Below are positions 16,116 to 25,379 of a stretch of 64,000 bases of DNA, piece after piece (within the stretch, counting starts at the first letter, position 1; each line of letters begins with the position of its first letter). The notes under the pieces are model-generated. The model was not told where the DNA came from, made no database searches, and saw only the letters and a program-made list of their open reading frames with translations. The translations under genes were made by a program, and so were the position numbers. The stretch is from Bacillota bacterium (GTDB lineage: Bacteria > Bacillota > Clostridia > Christensenellales > UMGS416), in assembly GCA_023435705.1 (NCBI GenBank), contig JAEYRH010000014.1:62001-126000 (forward strand), in the 5' to 3' direction.

Positions 16116-18188
16116 ATGGTGAACAAGTTTTTTAGCGGCTTGATCAAACGGAAGGTTGCTGTGCCGGCGCTGTTTACGGTGTTGGTCATCGTATGCGCGG
16201 CGATGCTGCCTCTGGTCACGGTGAACTACGATATGGCAAACTACCTTCCTGCCGATGCAGGAACCAGCCGGGCCATCAAGGTGGCCCAGGCCGAGTTCGG
16301 TTATCCGGGCACCGCCCAGGCTATGGCCAAGGGTGTGACAGTGACAGAAGCAGTTGCTCTCAAGGAGAAAATCAAGGCGGTGCCAGGCATTAAGTCGGTG
16401 CTGTGGTTGGACGATGTGACTGATGTGAGCAAGCCGCTGGACTTCATCAATAAAGACACGCTGGAGAGTTATTACAAAGACAACGACGCGCTTTATCAGA
16501 TTGAGTTCACTGACACGGATTATTCACAGACCACCAGCCAGGCGCTGCTGCAGGTGCGCTCTCTGGACAGCCGACTGATCATAGCCGGCAACGCGGAGAG
16601 CAGCCGCAGCATGAAAGAAACGCTGGCCGGAGAGATGGGCGGCGTGATCGCCATCGTGGTGCCTGTGTGCATCCTGATCCTGGTGCTGGCCTCCATGTCC
16701 TGGCTTGAGCCGGTGGTTTACCTTGTGGTAATGGGCGTTTCGGTGGCAATCAACATGGGCACCAACGCGCTCTTTGGCAGCGTGTCGTTCATTACCAACT
16801 CCATGGCGTCCGTGCTCTTGATGGCCGTATCAATGGACTACTCCATCTTCTTGATGCACCGCTATTTTGAGGAGCGTGACCAGGGTGCTGCTGTGGAGAC
16901 AGCCGTTGTGAACGCTGCCGTGGCTTCTCTTTCGGCGGTTGCGGCCAGCGCGCTCACCACGGTGGCGGGCTTTGCGGCGCTGCTCTTCATGCGCTACGGC
17001 ATCGGCGCAGACATTGGCCTTGTGCTTTTGAAGGGTATCGTGATCAGCTTTGTCACCGTGATGCTGCTGATGCCCGTTTTGATCCGTTTGTTGCATAAGC
17101 CGCTGGACCGCCTGCGTCACCGGTCGTTGATTCCCAATTTTGGCCCGGTGGGCAAGGCAATATCAAAGGTGCGGTTTGGCATCATTGCTGTGGCGCTCCT
17201 GCTGGCAATTCCTGCGCTGTTGGCCCAAAGCAAAAATCAATTCTTGTATGGTGACAGCTCGGCCAGCGCCGGTGCTGGCAAGGCTTTGCAAGAGCGCAAT
17301 GAGATCATCGGCAAGTTTGGCGTCAACAATGCTATCATGCTGTTGGTGCCGGTGGGCGACACTGCAGGCGAGATTGCCCTGGCAGATGATCTGGAAGCAC
17401 AGCCGCAGGTGCTGCGGGTCACAGCTCTTGTTACCATTGCAGACAGCGCCATCGCTCGCGGTTTTCTGCCTCAATCGGTGGTGGATAGTTTCACCTCTGC
17501 ACACTATAGCCGCATGATCGCCTACATACGGCCTGACGGCGAAACGCCTGAGACTTTTGAAGCCGTCAAGCAAGTGCGTGAGGCTGCCGAGCGCCATTAC
17601 CCCGGGCAGTGGCTGGCCGCTGGTCACGCCACCAGCCTGGCCGATATTAAGGACACTGTGAGTGTAGACAGCAATGTGGTGACTTTGGTGTCGCTGCTTG
17701 CTGTCGGGCTTATCGTGCTTCTCACATTCCGATCGGTTACATTACCGCTGCTGTTGCTGCTGACGATCCAGTCGGCGGTTTGGATCAACATGTCAGTGCC
17801 CTATTTCTCCGGCTTCAGCATGGCCTATCTGGGTTATCTGGTGATTAGTTCATTGCAACTTGGCTCCACCATCGATTATGGCATCCTGCTCACCAGCCGC
17901 TTTCGGGAGTTCCGAAGCCTGAAGCCGCCCAAGGAAGCCGCCATTGAGGCGGTGAAGGCCGCCGCACCCCCGATTATCACGTCGGCGCTGATCCTGGCCA
18001 CGGCGGGTATCTCCTTCGGATTGATTTCGAAGGTGGATTCCATCTCACAGTTGGGCGCATTGCTGGGCAGGGGTGCACTAATCAGCGGCACAATGTCCGT
18101 GCTGCTGCTGCCGGCGCTGCTGATCGCGGCGGATTGGCTCATTGAAAAGACTACATTGAAATCCAAGAATGGAGTGACGATAGGATGA
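16116..18188 (+). CDS. MMPL/RND family transporter
   Basis: A 690-residue membrane protein with the two-fold RND layout: N-terminal helix, large extracytoplasmic domain (about residues 40-165), a block of helices, a second large external loop (about 370-500), and a second block of helices. The acidic residues of the proton relay are in matching positions of each half, MDYSIFLMHR and IDYGILLTSR. MMPL proteins export lipids, peptides or toxic compounds using the proton gradient; the substrate here is unknown. It is flanked by a TetR regulator and a secreted heptad-repeat protein, a common Gram-positive grouping. It overlaps the next gene by 4 bp. Confidence 0.92.
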   Translation: MVNKFFSGLIKRKVAVPALFTVLVIVCAAMLPLVTVNYDMANYLPADAGTSRAIKVAQAEFGYPGTAQAMAKGVTVTEAVALKEKIKAVPGIKSVLWLDDVTDVSKPLDFINKDTLESYYKDNDALYQIEFTDTDYSQTTSQALLQVRSLDSRLIIAGNAESSRSMKETLAGEMGGVIAIVVPVCILILVLASMSWLEPVVYLVVMGVSVAINMGTNALFGSVSFITNSMASVLLMAVSMDYSIFLMHRYFEERDQGAAVETAVVNAAVASLSAVAASALTTVAGFAALLFMRYGIGADIGLVLLKGIVISFVTVMLLMPVLIRLLHKPLDRLRHRSLIPNFGPVGKAISKVRFGIIAVALLLAIPALLAQSKNQFLYGDSSASAGAGKALQERNEIIGKFGVNNAIMLLVPVGDTAGEIALADDLEAQPQVLRVTALVTIADSAIARGFLPQSVVDSFTSAHYSRMIAYIRPDGETPETFEAVKQVREAAERHYPGQWLAAGHATSLADIKDTVSVDSNVVTLVSLLAVGLIVLLTFRSVTLPLLLLLTIQSAVWINMSVPYFSGFSMAYLGYLVISSLQLGSTIDYGILLTSRFREFRSLKPPKEAAIEAVKAAAPPIITSALILATAGISFGLISKVDSISQLGALLGRGALISGTMSVLLLPALLIAADWLIEKTTLKSKNGVTIG

Positions 18189-19753
18189 ATAAGAAACTGG
18201 CAGCCCTGGTTCTGAGCATATTACTGGTCGCGGCTCCGGCAGGCATTGCGCTGGGCCTTTCCGGCAGCCCCGCTGCCCCATCAAACGCAGCCAAAACGGA
18301 TCCGCAAACCGTTGCCAAGGATGAAACTGTCTATTTCTTGCTGGACGCTTCCGGCACGCTCACGGGCACTGATGTGGTGAACCGCATTGACACGGCTGCC
18401 ACCGGCTTCTATACCGACTACGGCGTTTACGCAAGCGTCGTGAACCTGACCAACGATGCCCAGCCGCAGGTCTCCGGCGATGAAATCACCTGGCAGCTGG
18501 ATGCTGAACCGAAGGGCTTTTACTACCAGGGGTCGCTTGCGGATGCCCAGCCGCCGCTGCTGGTTGCGGTGACGTACACACTGGACGGCCAGGCGATTGC
18601 CCCGGCTGAACTGGCTGGCAAATCGGGCAAGGTTGCCATCCATGTGGAAACCAAGCCCAACGGTGCAGCCAATCAGAGTTTTGTGAAGAATTACTTCACC
18701 CAGATTCAGGCGTCGCTGGACCTTGACCGCTGCCGGGACCTTGATGCCCAGGGGGCCACAACAATTCTGACCGGCCGGTCCAAGAGCCTTGCATACACGG
18801 TGATGCCGGGCAAATCGGGGTCGTTCACGATCAGCTTCATAACCGACGAGTTTAGCTTCGGCGGCTTCACGATGACGGCAATGCCCTTTGACCAGAAGGC
18901 GATGACGGGTATTGACACCGAAGGCATGCGGGAAGATATCGACAAGATGGCTGACGGCGCCCGTGAGTTGGTGGACGGCACCTCGGAGCTGCGCGACGGC
19001 TTGAAGGAGCTTGCTGACGGTGTGGATAAGCTGGCCGATGGCTCTGCTGGTGCCAAATCGGGCCTGTCAACTTATCGCGGCGGCGTCAAAGATTATACAA
19101 ACGGCGTTGCGGCGCTTTCAGCTAAGGCCAAGGGAATCGCTGCCAGCCTCAACGGACTTGCTGCCGGCGGCCAGGAGTTCAAAACCAGCTATACACAGCT
19201 GAGCGGAAGCGTGATCGGCTTGCTGGATACGATGTCGCCGCTTGCCCCTCCTGAAATGGCCGGCCAGATCACGACACTGAAGGAGCGGTTGACCGGTTAT
19301 GGCGATGGATTGGGTGATTACCTGGATGGCATCACCAAGCTCGCTGCCGGTATGCAGGCCTTTTCAGACGGTCTCGCCAAGCTGAAGGGCGGAAATCCTG
19401 AGCTGTTGAGCGGCCTGGATCAGATCATCAACGGCATGGCCAGCCTCTCCGATGGGCTGGCGACCACGTCAAAGGAGCTTACCAAGTTGCCCGGCGAGGT
19501 GCAGAAGCTTGTGGATGGACAGACCGAGTTCAAAGATGGGATAGACGAAGCCGGAAAGACATTTGATAAGTTTGACTTCGGAAACGATCCGAACGCCGCG
19601 CTCGTATCCTATGTGTCTGATCGCAACCACCCCCGTTCAGTGCAATTCATATACAAGACTGCAGATATTTCATTACCTGAGCAAGTGGAGCCTGCCCAGC
19701 AGGCCGCACAAGACAAGGGGTTCTTTGAAAAGTTGGCGGATCTGTTTCGCTGA
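18185..19753 (+). CDS. Secreted YhgE/Pip-type heptad-repeat protein
   Basis: A 522-residue exported protein. Residues 1-25 form a signal peptide or signal anchor (MNKKLAALVLSILLVAAPAG). The middle (about 255-450) contains repeats of the xxxLxxG type such as ARELVDGTSELRDGLKELADG and KLADG, the pattern named for YhgE/Pip-like membrane proteins. No C-terminal membrane anchor is evident. It overlaps the MMPL gene (ATGA type), so the two very likely act together, perhaps as an external partner of the transporter. The exact role is unknown. Confidence 0.8.
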   Translation: MNKKLAALVLSILLVAAPAGIALGLSGSPAAPSNAAKTDPQTVAKDETVYFLLDASGTLTGTDVVNRIDTAATGFYTDYGVYASVVNLTNDAQPQVSGDEITWQLDAEPKGFYYQGSLADAQPPLLVAVTYTLDGQAIAPAELAGKSGKVAIHVETKPNGAANQSFVKNYFTQIQASLDLDRCRDLDAQGATTILTGRSKSLAYTVMPGKSGSFTISFITDEFSFGGFTMTAMPFDQKAMTGIDTEGMREDIDKMADGARELVDGTSELRDGLKELADGVDKLADGSAGAKSGLSTYRGGVKDYTNGVAALSAKAKGIAASLNGLAAGGQEFKTSYTQLSGSVIGLLDTMSPLAPPEMAGQITTLKERLTGYGDGLGDYLDGITKLAAGMQAFSDGLAKLKGGNPELLSGLDQIINGMASLSDGLATTSKELTKLPGEVQKLVDGQTEFKDGIDEAGKTFDKFDFGNDPNAALVSYVSDRNHPRSVQFIYKTADISLPEQVEPAQQAAQDKGFFEKLADLFR

Positions 19754-19787
19754 CTGACGAGCAAGGTTTGGAAACGGCATAAATGAT

Positions 19788-19836
19788 GAAAGGGCCTGGG
19801 CCAGAGCATACTGGTGTCAGGCCTTTTCCTTTTCTC
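19788..19836 (+). terminator. Probable terminator after the MMPL operon
   Basis: AAAGGGCCTG (19789-19798) and CAGGCCTTTT pair around an 18-nt loop, followed by a T-rich stretch. Confidence 0.5.
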
Positions 19837-19925
19837 CCGACGGTAAGCCAATGCCATTACAATCCAACAGTCAGGAAATGGTGCCGGACAGACCCCTTCT
19901 AATTAAAAAAACGCCTGATAAGTCG

Positions 19926-19954
19926 TTGCATTTATGGTGAAGGAATGATATTAT
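19926..19954 (+). promoter_or_regulatory. Promoter of the aminotransferase gene
   Basis: TTGCAT (19926-19931), 17-bp spacer, TATTAT (19949-19954). It implies a 5' leader of about 140 nt for the aminotransferase. The rest of the 347-bp gap (19754-20100) holds only the preceding terminator and AT-rich leader; no further gene is seen. Confidence 0.55.
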
Positions 19955-20100
19955 TTAGCAAATGAATATTTCAAAGATCGATGTTGCAAAAATTGTCACA
20001 ATGCTTGCATAAGCAGCTGTTCATTTTGTCTATATACTTCGATTATGAAAGTCGTTACAGAATAACATGCAAAATTTCAGTGTTACAAGGAGGTAACATC

Positions 20101-21294
20101 ATGAAGCTTTCGATCATGGGAATGGCGGTGGAGGAAAGCGCCACCCTTGCCATATCTGCCAAAGCCAAGGCGCTGAGGGCAGAAGGCCACAATGTGATTG
20201 ACTTTGGGCTTGGAGAGCCCGACTTTACCACGCCGGAGCATATCTGCGCCGCCGCGCGGGAAGCCATGGCAAAGGGCATGACCCACTATACACCGGCCGC
20301 CGGCACGCTGGAGCTCCGCACGGCAATCTGTGAAAAGATGCTCAAAGACAATGAGCTCAAATATACGCCGCGACAAGTTGTGGTTTCCAACGGCGCGAAG
20401 CACTCCCTTTACAATGCTTTTCTTGCAGTGCTGGATCCAGGTGATGAGGTGTTGATTCCCTCGCCGTGCTGGGTCTCTTATCCGGAGATGGTGAAGATGA
20501 CCGGCGCCGTGCCGGTGCTGGTGCATGCCGGCGAAGAGCAGGGCTTCGTGCCCACCGCTGAGCAGCTGGAAGCAGCCTGCACCGAAAAAACCAGGGCCAT
20601 CGTGCTGAATAACCCGGTGAATCCCACCGGCGGCGCTTTTGACAACAAGGAGATCGAAAAGATCGCGGCGCTGGCTGTGAAGCGTGACCTTTGGGTCATC
20701 TCCGATGAAATCTATGAAGTCCTTAGTTTTGACGGCCTCAAGCCCCGCAGTATCGCCAGCTACGGCGAGGAGATCAAGGAACGCACCATCGTGATCAATG
20801 GTGTATCCAAGACCTATGCGATGACTGGCTGGCGCATCGGATGGGCCGCTGCCCCCACAGCTGCGGCCACCGTGATGGCCAACATCCAGAGCCAGGCCAC
20901 CAGCAACCCCAACTCGATCGCACAATATGCCACGATTGCTGCATTAAAAGGCCCCAATGACGTGGTGGACAGCATGGTTGCGGAGTTTGACCGCCGTAGA
21001 AAGCGCATCCACGAGTTGGTCAATCAGGTTGAAGGTCTCTCGGCGATCATGCCCCGCGGCGCGTTCTATTTGTTTATGAACGTAAGCAAGGTGCTGGGCA
21101 AAAAGCTACGTGGCGCGGAAATCAAAGACAGCATGGATTTTGCCACGGCCCTTCTGGAAGAGAAGAAGGTTGCCGTCGTGCCCGGTTCGGCTTTTTTTGC
21201 CGAAGGTTATGAGCGCCTTTCCTATGCGCTCAGCATGGACAACCTGGAAGAGGGCGTGCGGCGGATCGCCGAGTTCGTTCAGATGTTGGAGTAA
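20101..21294 (+). CDS. Pyridoxal phosphate-dependent aminotransferase (aspartate aminotransferase type)
   Basis: A 397-residue fold-type I class I/II aminotransferase of the Bacillus AspB / Thermus AspC group. PLP lysine is Lys237 in NGVSKTYAMTGWRIGW; also visible are GLGEPDFTTP, the NPVNPTGG turn, the ISDEIYE Asp/Tyr pair, and a C-terminal Arg region. Likely reaction is oxaloacetate/aspartate transamination, but related residues with other acceptors are possible. The ATG at 20101 is preceded by a perfect AAGGAGGT, whereas the longer frame from 19981 covers the leader. A condensing enzyme follows 143 bp later, suggesting a role in the oxaloacetate/2-oxo acid node. Confidence 0.92.
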   Translation: MKLSIMGMAVEESATLAISAKAKALRAEGHNVIDFGLGEPDFTTPEHICAAAREAMAKGMTHYTPAAGTLELRTAICEKMLKDNELKYTPRQVVVSNGAKHSLYNAFLAVLDPGDEVLIPSPCWVSYPEMVKMTGAVPVLVHAGEEQGFVPTAEQLEAACTEKTRAIVLNNPVNPTGGAFDNKEIEKIAALAVKRDLWVISDEIYEVLSFDGLKPRSIASYGEEIKERTIVINGVSKTYAMTGWRIGWAAAPTAAATVMANIQSQATSNPNSIAQYATIAALKGPNDVVDSMVAEFDRRRKRIHELVNQVEGLSAIMPRGAFYLFMNVSKVLGKKLRGAEIKDSMDFATALLEEKKVAVVPGSAFFAEGYERLSYALSMDNLEEGVRRIAEFVQMLE

Positions 21295-21299
21295 ATCTC

Positions 21300-21420
21300 C
21301 CCTTGTCGCTGCCGCGACGTCTAGGTTGCATAGGCGAGCGGCAGCCGAAGGTTGCAGTCAGCCCCCCTTTAGTTTTGCCTTTGGCAACAACAACGGGGGT
21401 AGGGAGGGAGTCCGTAGATT
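21300..21420 (+). repeat. GC-rich palindromic intergenic element
   Basis: The gap between the aminotransferase and the next gene contains an 8-bp stem GCTGCCGC (21308-21315) / GCGGCAGC and a second stem with a TTTTGCC/GGCAACA core flanked by a C-rich left arm (near 21362) and a G-rich right arm ending in GGGAGGG. The overall plan resembles the element in the trp operon, but the sequences are not the same. It could be a second member of a degenerate repeat family. Confidence 0.5.
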
Positions 21421-21437
21421 GTTAAGGAGGAATCGTC

Positions 21438-22838
21438 ATGCCGGTGTTGGAATTCAGTGACAAGACAAATCTGCTGGAACAGAGTGCCCACAAATACCCA
21501 CTGCAGGATGTGGCACAGCCCAACCTGTATCGGCATTTGTACGAATACACAAGCATCCCCAAGGCACCGTTCAACCACCGCATGGTGCCGATGGTGACGC
21601 CCGGCGAGATCTGGATCACCGACACCACATTCCGCGACGGGCAGCAAAGCCAGTCACCTTTCACGGTGGAGCAGATTGTGACACTCTACAAGCTGATGCA
21701 CCGGTTGGGCGGCCCTAAGGGCCTGATCCGCCAAAGCGAGTTCTTTGTTTATACGGACAAAGACAAGGAAGCGCTGCATGAGTGCATGAACCTGGGCTAT
21801 GAATTCCCGGAGGTTACCACCTGGATCCGCGCGACGAAGGGGGACTTCGACCTGGTCAAAAGCCTCGGCGTTGCGGAGACGGGCATTTTGGTGAGCGCGT
21901 CCGATTATCACATTTTCAAGAAGATGAATATGACCCGCGCCCAGGCAATGGAGCAATACCTGAGCGTTGTCAAGAGCGCTCTGGATAAGGGGATCAAGCC
22001 CCGCTGCCATTTTGAGGACATTACCCGGGCAGATTTTTACGGCTTTGTGGTGCCTTTCGCGTCGGAGCTGATGAACCTGATGAAGGAGAGCGGCATACCG
22101 ATCAAGATCCGCGCCTGCGACACGCTGGGTCTGGGCATCACCTATCCGGGCGCTGCGCTGCCCCGCAGTGTGCAGGGCATCATCTATGGGTTGAACCATT
22201 ATGCCGGTGTGCCCAGCGAGCTGCTGGAATGGCACGGTCATAATGATTTCTACAAGGTAGTGCCCAACGCCGCCACAGCGTGGCTGTATGGATGCTCTTC
22301 CGTCAACTGCGCGCTGATGGGTATCGGCGAGCGCACCGGCAACTGCCCGCTGGAGGCCATGGCCATTGAATACGCGCAGCTGCGCGGCACCAACGACGGC
22401 ATGGACCTTTCGGTCATTACCGAGATTGCAGACTTTTTTGAACGGGATATCGGTATGGAGATCCCCTCCAGGATGCCATTTGTCGGCCGCAACTTCAATG
22501 CCACCCGCGCCGGCATCCATGCCGACGGGCTTTTGAAGGACGAGGAGATCTACAACATCTTTGACACGCAGAAGATATTGAACCGCCCGCCGGTTGTTGT
22601 GGTGGGGCCCCACTCCGGCGCCGCCGGCCTGGCCTATTGGATCATGGGCTACTTCAAGCCTGTGGGCATCACAATCGACAAGAAGCACCCGCTGGTGGGC
22701 AATATGAAAGAGCTGATTGACCGGCAATTCGCCGAAGGTCGCACCACTTCAATCGGTGATGAAGAGCTGGAGCTCATGGTGCGCGGATATGATGAAGAGC
22801 TCTATATCAAGCTCACGCACCATTGGCACAAGAAATAG
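21438..22838 (+). CDS. DRE-TIM condensing enzyme (isopropylmalate/homocitrate/Re-citrate synthase-like)
   Basis: A 466-residue HMGL-like TIM barrel of the isopropylmalate synthase superfamily, which joins acetyl-CoA to a 2-oxo acid. The metal-binding opening DTTFRDGQQ is at residues 62-70, unusually far in because of an N-terminal extension of about 50 residues (family members normally begin about ten residues before it). Other motifs: ELLEWHGHNDF with the metal His pair and GIGERTGNCPLE. It has no C-terminal leucine-sensing (LeuA dimer) domain, so it is not a normal LeuA. Candidates are Re-type citrate synthase or homocitrate synthase. AAGGAGG precedes the ATG. Neighbouring aminotransferase is on the same strand. 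Confidence 0.75.
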   Translation: MPVLEFSDKTNLLEQSAHKYPLQDVAQPNLYRHLYEYTSIPKAPFNHRMVPMVTPGEIWITDTTFRDGQQSQSPFTVEQIVTLYKLMHRLGGPKGLIRQSEFFVYTDKDKEALHECMNLGYEFPEVTTWIRATKGDFDLVKSLGVAETGILVSASDYHIFKKMNMTRAQAMEQYLSVVKSALDKGIKPRCHFEDITRADFYGFVVPFASELMNLMKESGIPIKIRACDTLGLGITYPGAALPRSVQGIIYGLNHYAGVPSELLEWHGHNDFYKVVPNAATAWLYGCSSVNCALMGIGERTGNCPLEAMAIEYAQLRGTNDGMDLSVITEIADFFERDIGMEIPSRMPFVGRNFNATRAGIHADGLLKDEEIYNIFDTQKILNRPPVVVVGPHSGAAGLAYWIMGYFKPVGITIDKKHPLVGNMKELIDRQFAEGRTTSIGDEELELMVRGYDEELYIKLTHHWHKK

Positions 22839-22856
22839 ACTCAGGTAATTGAAATA

Positions 22857-22886
22857 AAGAGATCCGGATTCCGGATCTCTTTTCTC
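22857..22886. terminator. Bidirectional terminator between the condensing enzyme and ligD
   Basis: AAAGAGATCCGG and CCGGATCTCTTTT form a near-perfect hairpin with A and T runs on either side, serving the two convergent genes. Confidence 0.85.
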
Positions 22887-22925
22887 ATACTTTGAAAGCG
22901 TACGCTCGTTTTTTCTGCCCGATCT

Positions 22926-25376
22926 TCATTTGGTGTTCAGGGATTGTGTGGTTTCAAAGAATCCCAGCCATGGGTCTTTGCCCTGAATTCTCTCCAGTCC
23001 ATCAGCCATATGGATGCCGTCTGGTGCAATTGCATCCAGTTCTTCCCATGCAATGGGCATCGAAACCCGAGCCCCTTCTCTGGCCCGGATCGAATAGGGG
23101 GCAATGCTGGTGGCACCCCTGCCGTTTCGCATCCAATCGATAAAGATCTTGTTGACGCGCTTGGCCTTTCGCACATTGCTGGTGTAGCGGTCCGGCCATT
23201 TCGCTTCCATCACTTCCGCAACCCGCCGGGCAAAGTCGTGAAATACACCCCACGGCACGGAAGGCCGCAGGGGCACTGCCACATGATAGCCTTTGCCGCC
23301 GCTTGTTTTGAGATAGGAGACCAAGGATAGTTCTGCCAGAATGCTCTTCAAATCACGCACCCCTTGGCGCACACCGGTAAGATCCATGCCCTCGTCGGGG
23401 TCCAGATCAAAGACCATCAGATCGGGCTTTTCCAAATCATCCACGCGACTGCCCCAGGTGTGGAATTCCAATGTGCCCATCTGCGCTTCCATCATGAGCC
23501 CCGATGGATCGTTGACATAGAAGTATTCTTCTGTTTGGCCATCGCTGTTGGTGATGGGGATGGTCACAATCCCTTTGCTATCCGGCCCTGGGTGCTTTTT
23601 GTAGAAGCAGCTGCTGGATATTCCTTTTGGGCAGCACACAATGCTGAGGATCCGGTTGCCTGTATATGGCATCATGCGCGTTGAAACTGCTTCGTAATAT
23701 CGCACCACATCTGCCTTTGTGGTGTGCGGGCTGGTGAATATCACTTTGTCCGGATTGGTGATCCGGACTCCGCCGATCAGGGCGCTGTTGCTGCTGTCTG
23801 CTTGCATGGAGGCCTCCGATTCGTTGGGATTGGGCGGCGGGGGAGTGTCGCCATCGGTCTTTTCCATCGTCACCTGTCTGGCATCCTTGTCCACACGCAG
23901 GCCCTGAAAGCTTGCCTGCCGCAACAAATTCTCCTCAGTCCATTCTGCAAACTTGATTTCGGCGACCAGGCGGGGCAGCAGCCAGGTGATCTCTTCATTC
24001 ACCTTGGGTTTCGGTGCTTCCCTGAAAGGAGACTCCTGGTTTCTCAAGCCCTCAAATTGCGTCAGGAGCCCCTTTGCCTCTGCCTGGCTCAGGCCGGTGC
24101 CTGCCCGCCCGGTATAGACCAGGTCATCACCAGTATACACACCGAGCAGCAGGGCGCTGATGCCTTCTGTTTTCTTGTCCGTCAACGTGTAACCACCGAT
24201 TACGAACTCCTGCCTGTTGTCGCACTTGAGCTTGATCCAGTCACCATTTCTGGTGCCGCTGTAGGGAGATCCTGCCTTCTTGCCCACGATCCCCTCCATG
24301 CCCAGTTCGCAGGCGGCTGCAAGGCTTTCCTTCCCGTGACCCCTCACGTGCTGGCTGTAATGCAAGTTATTCGGCGCACCTTTCATCAATCCTTCCAGAA
24401 TCTCTTTTCGATCCACCAGGCGGCGCCCCCGCAAATCTTCACCATCCAGCGCCAACAGATCGAACACGAGATAGGTAAGGGCATGGGCTTTGGGGTTTTT
24501 CAGATGATTCTGCAATGCTTGGAAATCGGTTTTGCCCGATGCGTCAATCACGGCCATTTCTCCATCGAGAACCATAGCCCGCCCGGATGCCCAATCAAGA
24601 AGAGCGTTGGCTGCAGCTTGAAAACGCTTTGTGTAGTCATGGCCATTCCTGGTCATCAGCCGGATGGTGCTTCCCTCCAGATATGCCAGGATCCGGTAAC
24701 CGTCATACTTCAGCTCATAAAGCCAGTCATCACCCTCCGGCACCTCGCGGACCAGCTTTGCCAGTTGCACATCGGTTATTGAAAATGGATTCTTTGTAAC
24801 GCGAGCTTCTGCACCGGCCTCGATTTCCTCCATTGAGCGACTGGTCCGGGCGCTGGTGGTGAACTCCTCAATCCCATCTGACTCCCTGGCATACGCATCC
24901 TTTTCCTTGAGCAAAAGCCAGTTGTCTTTTGTTTCACCTTCTTTGGCCTTCAGCCTCACCAGCGCCCACTTCCCCTTGAGCCTTATGCCGTGCAGCGCAA
25001 ACTTCAGAGAGCCGTCCCTCAGCCCTGTTTCCACATCTCCTGCGGGCTCCCAGGTGCCCTCATCCCAAATCATCACGGTGCCGCCGCCATACTCTCCCTT
25101 CGGGATCGTGCCCTCGAAATGCCGATAGTCCAGTGGGTGATCCTCCACCTGCACGGCGAGCCTCTTGTCCTTGGTGCTGTAGGATGGCCCCTTGGGCACA
25201 GCCCAGCTTAGCAGCGCGCCACCCCATTCCAGGCGCAGGTCATAGTGCTCCTTTCGAGCCATATGGTGCTGAATGACAAACCGCAAGCCCTCTTCCGACT
25301 GCTCTGTATGGCCCTCCGGCTCAAGGGTTCTCTCAAAGTCCCTCTTCCGCTTGTACTCGTCCAGATTTCCGGCCAT
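22926..25376 (-). CDS. ligD: Multifunctional NHEJ DNA ligase LigD (phosphoesterase-ligase-polymerase)
   Basis: An 816-residue ATP-dependent ligase that joins double-strand breaks with Ku. Domain order as in Pseudomonas LigD: 3'-phosphoesterase at about 30-165 (HYDLRLEWGG and QVEDHPLDY), ATP ligase at about 200-510 with nucleotidyl Lys223 in the KYDG motif, and a C-terminal primase-polymerase domain at about 540-810 with DLDPDEG near residue 657. All three catalytic centres look intact, so it is a full-length enzyme capable of end trimming, gap filling and sealing. It lies 3 bp after ku in an evident operon. Confidence 0.97.
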   Translation of the reverse strand: MAGNLDEYKRKRDFERTLEPEGHTEQSEEGLRFVIQHHMARKEHYDLRLEWGGALLSWAVPKGPSYSTKDKRLAVQVEDHPLDYRHFEGTIPKGEYGGGTVMIWDEGTWEPAGDVETGLRDGSLKFALHGIRLKGKWALVRLKAKEGETKDNWLLLKEKDAYARESDGIEEFTTSARTSRSMEEIEAGAEARVTKNPFSITDVQLAKLVREVPEGDDWLYELKYDGYRILAYLEGSTIRLMTRNGHDYTKRFQAAANALLDWASGRAMVLDGEMAVIDASGKTDFQALQNHLKNPKAHALTYLVFDLLALDGEDLRGRRLVDRKEILEGLMKGAPNNLHYSQHVRGHGKESLAAACELGMEGIVGKKAGSPYSGTRNGDWIKLKCDNRQEFVIGGYTLTDKKTEGISALLLGVYTGDDLVYTGRAGTGLSQAEAKGLLTQFEGLRNQESPFREAPKPKVNEEITWLLPRLVAEIKFAEWTEENLLRQASFQGLRVDKDARQVTMEKTDGDTPPPPNPNESEASMQADSSNSALIGGVRITNPDKVIFTSPHTTKADVVRYYEAVSTRMMPYTGNRILSIVCCPKGISSSCFYKKHPGPDSKGIVTIPITNSDGQTEEYFYVNDPSGLMMEAQMGTLEFHTWGSRVDDLEKPDLMVFDLDPDEGMDLTGVRQGVRDLKSILAELSLVSYLKTSGGKGYHVAVPLRPSVPWGVFHDFARRVAEVMEAKWPDRYTSNVRKAKRVNKIFIDWMRNGRGATSIAPYSIRAREGARVSMPIAWEELDAIAPDGIHMADGLERIQGKDPWLGFFETTQSLNTK

Positions 25377-25379
25377 GGA

